Shown: piece by piece, positions 35,793 to 46,147 of the stretch
How the letters are laid out: every line of letters begins with the position of its first letter
How positions within the stretch are numbered: position 1 is the stretch's first letter
Source of the DNA: Hymenoscyphus infarciens
Taxonomy: Eukaryota; Ascomycota; Leotiomycetes; Helotiales; Helotiaceae
Direction of reading: 5' to 3'
Length of the DNA: 64,000 nucleotides
Assembly (NCBI GenBank): GCA_001414345.1
Contig: LLCB01000018.1
Span: 1-64,000 of the forward strand
The notes under the pieces: model-generated
Told to the model about the DNA's origin: nothing
What the model saw: only the letters and a program-made list of their open reading frames with translations
Database searches by the model: none
Translations under genes and position numbers: made by a program

Positions 35793-36543
35793 CAGTGTAA
35801 GAAATAATTAGATTAGATTAGCTTAATAGCTATTAATCTACTCTAATCAATACTTTTTAAGTGTTAATTATAATCTAATCGAATCCAAATACATTAATCA
35901 GATTAATAATTAATTAATTAATTAATATAACACGTAACCGGTCCAAGGAAGTCAGAGTATAGACGGATGGCTGAGTATAGCGTTGAAGTAGCGTCCTAGT
36001 ATGCTAGGAGCTTAAGCGAGACCTTATAAGTAGCCTTTTTACTATGTCTTTTAAGCCTTAAAAAATTAGCTTATAATTCTTTACTAGTAAACATGTATTA
36101 CTAATATATAAAAATACTAATTTTAATCTTTATAAGCTTTATAAGCCTTATAAATGATTAGAAACTACTCAATTTAGAATTAAATTCTAGAACTTTAAGG
36201 CTATTACTAGCTTAAAAAACTAGGGTTTCTAAAAAGTGGAAGAGATAGAGGAAGAAAGGAAGTAGAGATTAGAGGAAGAAAGGAAGTAGAGACTAGAAAA
36301 AGAAAAGGAAGAGAAGAATAATAGAAAGAAAGCACTTAAGTATAAGAATAACTACTTTATTATTAATTAGTATATATATATTTAAAATTATATAGTCTTC
36401 AATCATATTAATCAAATTTAATCTATTTAATCAATCTCTATTACTTTAATCTAGTCAAGGAACCTATTAATCATAATCTAATCTAATCTAGTCATATCAA
36501 TTAGATTAATAATCGATTAATTGATTAATTTATGCTTACGCTG
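35793..36543. mobile_element. hAT-type non-autonomous DNA element (751 bp)
   Basis: Ends are CAGTGTAAGAAATAATTA and, complemented on the right, CAGCGTAAGCATAAATTA, matching the CAGNG start of hAT elements. Octamers CTCCTACC (35785-35792) and CTCCTACT (36544-36551) form an 8-bp duplication with one transition. Subterminal DNA on both sides is packed with GATTA/TAATC words, such as ATTAGATTAGATTAG and a run of ATTA repeats near 35905-35930, as for transposase-binding sites. The centre holds a purine-rich EEERK-like coding scrap (36230-36340) but no open transposase. It must have relied on a helper. Confidence 0.8.
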
Positions 36544-36551
36544 CTCCTACT

Positions 36552-38821
36552 CACACAATTCAAAATTTGTATAGATAAATTAATTACCTCACCTCCCTAT
36601 CTTCCAATCAAGCGGACACACAAGTTGCCAAAGATACATTCTGGAGCTACCAAAAATATACAAGAAACCGTGATCTAGTAAACAATGTCATAATATTCAA
36701 GGACTTGAAACCCCCAAATTACGACGGAAGGGTAAAAAGCAAGAAGCAAGAAGTAAGAAGTATAAAGAAAACACTCTCCCTCTCAACTCCAACCCCAAAA
36801 AAAACACTTGAAAGCAAAACCACTCACCATCGAAAGAGAATTTACTCCCGATTTCCCTATCCTAACCCCCTCCGAAAAAAAAAGAGAGCGAGAAAGCATT
36901 TTTTTTTAGGAAATCTAGCAGGCATTGAGCCCCAACCGACTCCTTCAAACCAAATCTCTTTGGTGACACTGCCATGCCAGCCTTTATTCCCTCTCCGACA
37001 ATATGGTCTGTCCGGCGCGGGACTCTTACGTTACTGAAAGTTTGAAACTCGAGAACTACTCAGTGACAGTCATTTTATAACTGAAAAACACAACGATTGT
37101 AAGATGCCTGCTCATTACGCGTGGGCACTTCGTATCTTACCACTATTCTTGTACAAATGTAACTCTTGTTTTAGCGCATTTCAGAGATTTGAGAAACTAC
37201 TGTAATTCTTCCAACCATTCTTAAACACTAATTATAACTACTCTAGACTTTGTTTAGGAATTTAAAGTTAGCGGGTGTCGGAGAACAATGCCCGCTTATC
37301 TTACCCCTACATAGGCAGATTCAGCATCAAGCAAAATATGTCATCAATCTATATATCTCGGTACCAACGCGTTACTAGAACTTCCCATCCTCCCAATCCC
37401 CTCCCTTTCTTCCCCCAGTCCTCCAAATCAAACAACAAGTCTTCCCAAAGGCGAACGAAGCTATTAAAGCTACTCAAGAGGTCGTCTTCAACTCACCTAT
37501 CCTTATGGATTGATTTATGGCCGGAACCTTAAATCATGTTCTGCACAGTACAGAAACATCTAACAACAATCTTGTAAGACATTCTCAAGACGCACTAATT
37601 ATATAGGTGTGTGGTTTTATTGGTTGACGATGGTTTATGTTAATGCATACTCCACGCCAGGAAAAATTAACAACAACTTTTATGGTCGAGGCGAAACTTA
37701 CCGTCGATTCCACCTTTACCTTTCAAGACCCATCGAAGAAGAGAGGAAAGAGGGAAGCAAAGACACGAACCACCATGATAATCTCCTCATATTCAAGAAC
37801 TAAAGCGCACCTCTAAGATCTGAAGAGACAAGAGACGCGACCAGCAAGACACGTAGGCATTGTTATTCCACCTCTATTTCCCTGATTCTTCTTGAACCGA
37901 GACAGGACACCCTCAGCCATTATAAAGACAACGAGTCACCAGGCGAGTTTTCGTCATTATCTCAAGTGCAACAAAGTTACGTCCAGACACGGGATCATGC
38001 TACAAGCGACATGACTCGTCTAGTAGCCACTCTCTATTTTTTCTGGGAAATAAAGCGTTAGCGTTAATTAATCTCCCTATCATCTTCTCTGTCCTCTTGC
38101 CCGCGTTGTTCCAAACCACCGGCTTCGAGTTTCGAAACTCTTATCAAAGGAATTCTTTAGCCAGAAGAAGGGGGGGGGGCAAGGCGACGGGCTCAAAGGC
38201 GACCCAACCCAAGCCCCTTTCCCAGAAACCAAGCATATTGAACATCATCACACTCGCAAATTATTCTCCTTCCCAGAAACTCTCTCAGGACACCAATCCC
38301 AAGAGATCCCACTTCCCCTGCCCACCTAGAGTCCCCACAGGCGTTAAAGAGAGTCAGAGGACGGATGCACCCGCTATCCTAGGGGGAAAAAAGGAACGAG
38401 GACAACTTTTATTGTCGAAGTCAACGATCACTGTCGATCCCCCTCCAACATTTGAAAACAACAGGAAAGAGAGAAAGACGCGAACTATAACGAGATCCCT
38501 TTTTTCAAAAAACTAAACTCCATCCCCCCCCCCGAGTCAAACAAACAAGTGAAACTCCAACAGCCGGAGAAAACATTGCATCGATAAGTTCTTTTCTTTT
38601 CTGTCTGTCTGAAAACCCAAGACTCGAAGACTACCGAGTCTTTATAAAGACACCAAGACCGTTGTGTACTTACACACACCGGTCATAAGAATCACTCACC
38701 ACAAGGCAATATTGTTGGAACATCTCCTTGATCTCCACCTGTCACCGCAACACCGCAACACCTCTATCACCACATCTTCACATATCAGCCTATCCAACAC
38801 GTAAACTTCTGCCCATCACGT
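36552..38821. other. 2.3-kb intergenic region; no gene identified
   Basis: Unique DNA, rich in poly-purine and poly-pyrimidine tracts and in A/C-rich leader-like stretches. Open frames up to 139 codons (38097-38516) have low-complexity, basic composition without family resemblance. The right end should hold the aminopeptidase 3' UTR. An unannotated non-coding transcript is possible but not shown by sequence. Confidence 0.45.
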
Positions 38822-41800
38822 CTAGGCATACCCATGACTCTTCAACCACTCCAAAATCACCTCCCCATCTCTCTCCCGATAACTCGCCCTCGTCAAAATA
38901 CTATCCCTAATAACCCCAAGCGTACGATCATAACCCCGATTATCTCTGCCCTCAAAGAATTTCGCAATGTCCTTCTCCGTCTCGCGATCACTGAACTTAC
39001 TCAATGCGATTTTCAGGAATCGATCTAGGACGACCATGTTCTTCGACAAGGTGGTGTAGATTTCTTCAAAATTCTCCTGGATATACTTCCAGAACTCCGC
39101 GCGAGTTCGAGGGTTAGCAGCAAGCGCCATACCACCTGTGTGTTTATCCTGCGTAGCGACCTCGTGGAAAAGGAAGTCTAAGTAATTAGGGAGAAGAGAA
39201 AGGTCTTGGATACGGCCCATAGCTCGAAGAGCGATTTCCTTTCCATCCACGGAGGGAGTTTCGTGCCATTCCTTCTTCAGGGCTTTATACTCTGCTTCGC
39301 CACCAAGACGAACTGAGATTCCGAAGATGGCGGAGCGGAGGTTGGGGTGGATTGCTGTGGCATCTTTGCCGCTTGTGTAGAGTTCGAAACGATTCTTGGA
39401 GTCTGCAATAGTTCTGATTCTTGTTAGATGTGGTTGATTTCTAAATAAAAAAAAGTGGCTGACTTACTGCTCGTGGCCACTTAGGCCAGCGGTAAGTACC
39501 AGGAGAGAACGAAGTTGCGAGGTGAGGAAATCATCATTTGGTCCAGTCTCGTAACCGATCTTCTCAACAGCCGGGGTGATCAACTTGAGGGTGAACTTCT
39601 TCAGGCCTTCGGCTATCTCGGTGTTCTCGGAAAAGACGGACTTGACAGTGGCCAAAGAGCCAAGAATTTGTGACCAAACCAAATAATTGGTTTCTGATTG
39701 GAGACCTTCGACGAATGCCAAAAGTCCTGGAGTGGCAGCTTGTCCAGAGAGAGCCAAAGCACCGGCATCACCAATGAGACCTATTCGAATTTGAGATTTT
39801 GTTTGCTACAAGAGTTAGGAGGTGGGGTCTTACCAATCTTGTCCAGATCACTGAGGCGATCAACTTGAGTACCGAGCTTTGCTAGTCTAGCAGGTGGATA
39901 ATTGGTTCGATAAAACCCAGCATTGTCCTTGTTGATCTTATAAAAGGAGTCATCAATATCCCGGATAGTATCCTCCTTCTTGGTGAAGCCAATAGAAGAA
40001 GCACCTTGGACTCCAGTCTTGCCCTCCAATCCAAGTGGAACCCACCAGGTCGTGGTATCCTCATCTGGCTTTACATCTCCAGTTGATAGATAACGAGATT
40101 GCTTGATACTAATTTGACCAGGCTCCTCTGCTACGGTGACGACAGGGAATCCGATTTTGCGAATCCAGTTATCGATCAAGGAGTTAACATCTTGGCCAGA
40201 TGCCTCGCTAAGAGCGGACCAGAGATCGTTTGTTGTCGCATTTCCATAGGAGTGTGATTTCAGATAGTTGGAAACGCCTTTGAGGAAGGTCTCCTGACCG
40301 AGATGTGTTGCCAGCATTCGGATTGTTGAGCTTCCCTTTAGGTAACTGATGGCATCGAAAATTTGATCGACATCTAAACCATCCCGGACCGGGACTTCGA
40401 TTGGGTGGGAACTGCGAAGAGAATCAAGGGTAAATGCTGTTTGCATGCCCTCGGAAGCGAATTGAGACCAGACGTTCCATTCCGGGTGGATTTTATCTGT
40501 CGCCAACCAGCCGACCCAGGTAGCAAAACCTTCATTAAGCCAAAGTTCACTCCACCAATCCATAGTAACCAAGTTACCAAACCATTGATGTGCCAATTCG
40601 TGAGCAACAACGTAGGCAATTCGGTTCTTGAATTTTGCATCAGAGGTCTTTTCATCGAATAGTACAGCGGTGGTTCTGTAGGTAACAAGACCCCAACCCT
40701 CTATAAAAATGTTAGCAGTCATCCTCAATCAAACTCGGGATTTCATAGGTAATATGGATGGACTAACCCATTGCGCCGTGTGACTAAAAATTCAATGTTA
40801 GTAATTGTTCCAACGTTATGCCTTATGCCTGCCTGATCCGTTCATACAGGAGGGGTGTATAGAAAAATAGAAATAGTGCTCTCGTTGTGGTTATTTTTTT
40901 AAGGATTATTCAAATGAAACATCTCAGGCACTTCATGTGGCGAGAATTCCACATTTACAAGCATAGCCATTTCACCATTTCACCACACGGAACACCTCAC
41001 CTCAGGATCAAAGGGGTCAGGTGACAGGAAGAAAAGAAGATATTGAAACTTACAAACTCATGGACAGCAAGCAGATCGGACTTTGGTAGAGGGTAATCGA
41101 TATCAAAGATCTCGGAAAAGTAATCGATGATCTGAGGAGCATGATCCAGCGCATACTGAGCCTGGCTCTTGAGACCTCTTGTGGTGTAGACACGAACTGG
41201 AAGATTCTTGCCCTTGTACTTGCGTTTCGTGAAGCTTTCAACGTATTCGAAATCTCCCACAGCCCAAGTGAGCAGATAAGTGCTCATAACCGGGGTTCTG
41301 TCGAATGACACGACCTTGAATCCATCCTTGGACTTCTTGGTGCTCTTCTCGGGCATGTTGCTCAATGCCACCTGATCCTCCGGCAATTCAATTTCGAAGT
41401 CAAAGGTTGCCTTGAGATTTGGCTCGTCGAAACATGGGAAGGCTCTACGAGCATCACAACTCTCGAATTGCGTTGAGAACATGACATGGTCCTCACCATC
41501 CTTTGGTACGGAGGAAGCTGGAGGGACAATTGGCTTGTATTTTGATCGATAGAAACCAGCCATGTCATTGTTGATGGTTCCTTGGAACTTGATGACCAGG
41601 AGTGCTTCTTTGGAAAGGGGAAGGTCATCAGAGAAGGACAGAGTTGCACGTTGCTTTGGAGTGTCATACGAAGTGCCAGTGGACTTGAATGACTTTTCTC
41701 CCGAGACCAGCTCCGCACTGTGGATTTTGAGTTGGTGGGTGTTCAGAGTGATCTCCTTGGATGGCGTGATGATGTTGGAGAGAATGCTGACGGTGCCTTG

Positions 41801-42190
41801 GTAGGTAAAATCACCACCCAACTCAATATCGTAGATGGAAATGTCATAATTTATTGCTTGGACATTATCTGGGAGAACATCCCGGTCCAACACATCTGAT
41901 GGAGGCATTGTTGTGTGGCAATGTCGAGACTGAGTGGTGTTGGGATTGAAGGGAGAGGTGTAGAGTCGATTGCGGGGAGTTTGTTGCTTGGACGAGCGGA
42001 TTGAGGTGAAAGTGCGAGTGGCAACAAAATGGCTGTTCTGAAGGAACTCTTTTCTAGTCTGCAGAGAGAAAAGGTGAAGTGTTCTAGAAGACAGAGAGAA
42101 GGATTTATGTGGTCTGATGGAATTGAGTCTAATGCCAGAGAAGACAAGATGAGGGGAGAAACGAGGGGAGAAACGAGGGGTCATTTGCAA
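38822..42190 (-). CDS. APE2: M1-family zinc aminopeptidase (Ape2/Aap1 type)
   Basis: Five exons (introns 40784-41053, 40701-40767, 39781-39833, 39414-39467) give 974 residues in frame. The enzyme removes N-terminal amino acids from peptides. The zinc site HELAH lies at 418-422 with E441 as third ligand (HExxHx18E) and E419 as catalytic base. The substrate motif GAMEN reads GAMEG (382-386). Exon 2 is only 16 nt (40768-40783) and supplies SHGAM of that motif. The C-terminal half is the ERAP1-like helical domain. Residues 1-94 are Arg/Ser-rich like a mitochondrial presequence; a second ATG at residue 95 (MPPSDVLDRDVLP) begins right at the conserved enzyme, so mitochondrial and cytosolic forms from two starts are plausible. 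It is divergent from CENP-W. Confidence 0.93.
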
Positions 42191-42377
42191 CTTCCTTATC
42201 GGGCCTCAGCCGCGTCCGATCCGAACTCCGGTATTCCGTAGTTTTTTCGTGTTTTTGTGGTGCAAACAAGGCTCCGAGGTAGCCTCGTCAATCCCCGACA
42301 ACAAACAAGCCAAGGGCTAATCGCGCTGCGAAATAAACGACTCTCAATCAACACCACAACACTCTATTCTGAACAAA
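42191..42377. promoter_or_regulatory. 187-bp bidirectional promoter, aminopeptidase / CENP-W
   Basis: The two start codons are only 187 bp apart and face away from each other, so both promoters and leaders must fit here. If the aminopeptidase's second ATG is used, its leader gains about 280 bp. No clear TATA box is seen. Confidence 0.7.
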
Positions 42378-42783
42378 ATGGCAGCCGGACAGAAATTGTA
42401 CCCTCGAGCGACGGTCAAGAAGATTGTCAAAGCCCACTCGAAACGCAATGTCACCAAAAATGTCGATGTTATGGTAGGCTGAGCGAGACGCGTCGTGGTT
42501 GTCTCAATGCTAACGAGATATAGATATTCCTCGACTATGCCCTCTTTCTGCAAACGTACGTTGCTGCCCCAACAATATATCCCGAGTTGAATGGTGGAAT
42601 ACTGACTGAGGAGACAGTTTGATGAAGGAGGCTGGAATCAACGCAAAGCAAGCTGGAGAAAGAGGTATCAGCGCCAAAAGCGTCAAGAAAGTCACCGAGG
42701 TTGGTGTATTCTATCTCGTGCCTCTTGGGCTATATACTGACAAATTGGTGCAACAGTTATCCCTCTCCAAGTTCAAGGGCTGA
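42378..42783 (+). CDS. CENP-W-like kinetochore histone-fold protein
   Basis: Four tiny exons (42378-42473, 42524-42555, 42618-42699, 42757-42783) with GT-AG introns of 50, 62 and 57 bp give 78 residues in frame. The protein is almost nothing but a histone fold: YPRATVKKIVKAHSKRN (helix 1), MIFLDYALFLQTLMKEAG (long helix 2) and RGISAKSVKKVTELSL (helix 3). It is the size and pattern of CENP-W (fission-yeast Wip1, ~80-90 residues), which pairs with CENP-T in the inner kinetochore. Basic residues near the N-terminus fit DNA contact. No single open frame covers it, so automated annotation may miss it. Other short histone-fold proteins (CENP-X, Dpb3/Dpb4 type) fit less well in length and charge. 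Confidence 0.88.
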
Positions 42784-43555
42784 ACACAGACGAAAGCCTC
42801 CTGATATCGATCAACGGCACCTTGATGTAGACGTATATATGGGGCTTTAGCTTGGACGAAAAGGGCTATATGCTGGACTGGGCAGAATAGGTAGAACTCT
42901 GACTCTGAAAACAAGCTGCAGTGGAATTGCACGACGGAACCTCTGGTCAAGTAGAAAAATGAGGTCAAGAAATCAGTCCATTATCTATCAGTCTCTGAAC
43001 TGAGCTTAGGGGAAACACTCCTTGGCAGGGATCGGGTGCAGCTAGCCAGCAAGGATGTTGATGAATCAACTGCCACAAAGCTTGCGGAGAAAGAGATGGA
43101 GATAAAGATGGAGATGTAGACAATAAAAGAGCATTCATTTTACGCATTCATAACAATCCCCATAATCTTAATCTTCAAGAAATCTGCTATAAAATCATAA
43201 GAAAGGCAAGCAGTACTGTGGGAGGTGTACTGTGGTGACTGCCGTCCTCTCTGTGCTTCCTTGAGCTTCTGCCGCTTTCGCTCGGACCACCCCTCTGAAG
43301 CCGCGCTCAAGAAAGATTCGGCGAGACCATCACCACCAATCCACCCTCATACAAAAAATCTACCCATCCTCAAATACCTACAATTCCTAAAACAACTCTT
43401 TTCCTCTCCCAAGGAATATCAATCATCAATCCGCACCCCCAAATACCTCTACCGCAACATCTCACGCGACTCACACAGAGTTCCCCCCCCCCCTCCTCCC
43501 ACAACAGCTTCCCCAGCCTTCGAGAGCTTCGCAAAGTCTCAATTCATCGCGCAAC
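42784..43555. other. Intergenic, between CENP-W and the Caprin-like gene
   Basis: CENP-W 3' region, then from about 43320 a C- and A-rich, pyrimidine-tract leader leading to the next start codon (CCCCCCCCC near 43486-43495). Open frames here show no family resemblance. Confidence 0.5.
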
Positions 43556-45163
43556 ATGGCTGCCTCCGCTACCCAAAACCCACCTGTCAAGAACGAATCC
43601 AAATCATCCAAGAAGAAGAAGGCCAAGTCGGCTACCACTGATTCTGAGCCAGCCAGCGTTGCAGTAGCAGACGTTTCAACCAACGGACCTACCGAGAGCA
43701 ACAGCGGAGATGGTTCCTACGAGAGTCCATATATTAAGGATCTGTACAAGTGAGTACCTCCACGCGATTCGATGTCTCAGTGACCATCAGACATGGTTGC
43801 CACAGTACTACGGGCACAAGATCTAATTGAAATACCTGCAGGAACATTCGCAACATCAACAAGAAGATTGTAAGTCGCCGTCTGCCTAACCTACAAGCAA
43901 TCCTCTAACATCTCTCTTCTAGACCAATGCCTCCAAGGTTGACAGTATCGTCGCTGCTCCCGAAAACAAAGACAAGACACTCGATCAATTGATATCCGAA
44001 CGCAAGATCAATGCCGACCAAAAGGCACAGCTCTTGAAGAAACCTAGCCTCCAGCAACAATTGCAACAATTCGAGGAGCAAATCGCACAATTCAAGAAAT
44101 TCGATGCTGAATACAAGGCTGCGTCCCAGGCTGAGAAGGCGGATTTTGAAAAGACCCACACTGAGCGAGCAAGCAAGGATCTGGAGGAGGCCGTGAAGGC
44201 TGCCAAGGCAGAGGGCGCCATTTCAGCACAAAAGGAGCAAGAGAATAGCTTTCTGTTACTTTCGCAATTCCTTAGACTGGCTGCCGTTCGACGAGGCGAG
44301 GATGAGGATCCAGAGCTCGAGGAGAACAAGGCTTTGGAGGGTCTGCTCGGCAGAGTTTACACCGGTGATGCCAACGCTGTTTCTGCCATGGTCAGCCTCA
44401 TCAATGGCTCCAGTGAACATGTCTTCTCCGTCAATGGCGAGCCTTTGAGTGTTACTTGTAAGTGTCTAACCTTCGTGCTTAGATTCTGACACTAATAATT
44501 TTGTTTTCAGATGCCGATATCAAGCGTGTCGCACTCGCACAAGTTCCACTTACCATTCCCGAGGCCGAGGACGAGGCTCCAGCCGTCGAGACCAGCGAAT
44601 ATCCAGTCCAGAGCGATCCAACAATTGCCAACGCTGGCCTCACTGAACTCGATGCCCCAGTTGCTACTGCCAACGGCCACAGCGAGGAATCTAGCGAGGT
44701 TCAGGGTATCCCACAAAACTCCGGTTTTGGCGGTGAGGGAAACGCTGCTGCAAATGAGAAGTGGGACAACGCGAATGAGCTCTCAACTTCTCAGGAGTGG
44801 GTTGAGGTTCCTCGAGATGCTGCTGAGACCGAGACTGGATTGACAGCTACACCTGCGGCTCCATCCAATGTTCAAAGCTGGGCCGACGATCAACCAGATA
44901 GCCCAACTGAAAAGCCAGCAGCACAAGCTCCAGTTAACACCAACGACGGATTCCACGAGGTTCAACGAAACAACCGTGGTGGTAACCGAGACAGAGGTCA
45001 AGGTCAATTCCGTGGCGGTCGAGGTGGACGTGGTGACGGTTATGGACGAGGACGAGGTGGTGGAGGCCGTGGAGGTGGTGTTGAGTGGCGTGGAGGACGG
45101 GGAGGCGCTCGTGGTGGTCCAAGAGGAGAGCCACGAGAACCTCGCCCACGCCGCGAAGAGTAA
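43556..45163 (+). CDS. Caprin-like RGG-box RNA-binding protein
   Basis: Four exons (introns 43750-43841, 43870-43922 and 44458-44510) encode 469 residues. After a Lys/Ser-rich start, residues 60-135 form a helical region, IRNINKKITNASKVDSI then LDQLISERKINADQKAQL and LQQQLQQFEEQ, that resembles the HR1 segment of animal Caprin-1 (IRNLEKKK...LNxDQxxAxxKYQEV). A second helical block (about 140-225) carries ENSFLLLSQFLRLAAVRRG. The C-terminus (about 395-469) is a Gly/Arg RGG box ending PREPRPRREE, an RNA-binding and phase-separation module. A role in mRNP or stress-granule control is inferred from Caprin. Exon 2 is only 28 nt. The leader is pyrimidine-rich, as for highly translated genes. Similarity to Caprin is a motif impression, not an alignment. 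Confidence 0.75.
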
Positions 45164-45917
45164 ATTTGATCCTTTCTGATCGGATTTCTTCCTCTCGCCA
45201 TGTTCTCCATAGCGCGTTTGGCTTTCCCAGTTCACACATTGTAATAATTGTTTGCGGCATTCATTGGCTGGCGAACAGGCATCTTTTGTGTTTACGAATC
45301 TAAAGAATCGCATGGGTGTGGGAGCGCTTTTTGAAATTTGGGGTTCTCTATTCTCTTCTCTTGTTTGCATTGTTGGGGACAAAAAGACGATACAAAAATG
45401 GAATGGAATGGAAATGGGGCTACGATACTTGTTTGGTTTGCATCTTTGGCCATGCTCGAACTTCCTTTCCGGGTTTTCCTTGGGGGATGGGATGGGATGG
45501 AAAGGATGGGAGATGGAGGTGGCTGGGTTGACGGACTGGACTTGGGGGTGGCTTACTATTGCTATGGTGGTAAATAGCTTTAATTTTTTTTCGGTAGAGC
45601 ATTGTCAATAAAAGATGATGATTGATGAAATTTCTTCTTCCCGCCTCTTTTTTCCCCTTTACTTCTCCCAAACACTCTAAGAATCCCTACCTCGGTCTCA
45701 TTGTTCCAACTTTCCAAGGTGATTGCAAGTTGCTTATCCTCAGGGCTTGGGACATTTTCAAGATATCTAGATGGTTGTCGTTCTGGAAAGTTTAGAACAT
45801 CAAGCTAGGGTATCTTTGTTTTTTTTTTGTCTCCTTACCTCGGAGATTCCAGGACCATTTATTATTTACCATTGGACCGCATTCACTCGCTCACCATTCT
45901 TTCTTAGAGACTTGCGT

Positions 45918-45973
45918 GCTCTTGCTCTTGCTCTTGCTCTTGCTCTTGCTCTTGCTCTTGCTCTGGGGGGGGG
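45918..45973. repeat. (GCTCTT)n microsatellite with a G9 run
   Basis: Nearly eight units of GCTCTT (45918-45964) followed at once by nine G. The array lies in non-coding DNA; it is likely length-variable between strains. Confidence 0.95.
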
Positions 45974-46096
45974 CAGGGTTTACACCTACCTGCCTTTCTT
46001 GCCAACTCGGAGGAAAAGAGTGGATATCTATCTATCTTACTTTGATGATTTTTATTTATTTAATTGTTTTTTGATTGATTGGCAAGCTAGGTTGGG

Positions 46097-46147
46097 AGGT
46101 AGGTAGGTAGGTAGGTGGGTAGGTAGGTAGGTAGGTAGGTAGGTAGG
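46097..46147. repeat. (GGTA)n microsatellite
   Basis: About 12-13 units of GGTA with one GGTG variant, in non-coding DNA. Confidence 0.95.

Noticed and set aside
38097..38516. 139-codon plus-strand open frame
   Set aside because: Basic, Ser/Thr/Pro/Lys-rich and without domain; its neighbours in the 2.3-kb gap are similar, so chance is likelier.
40784..41053. Considered the 270-nt intron as a transposon insertion
   Set aside because: No inverted repeats or target duplication at its ends; normal splice sites suffice.
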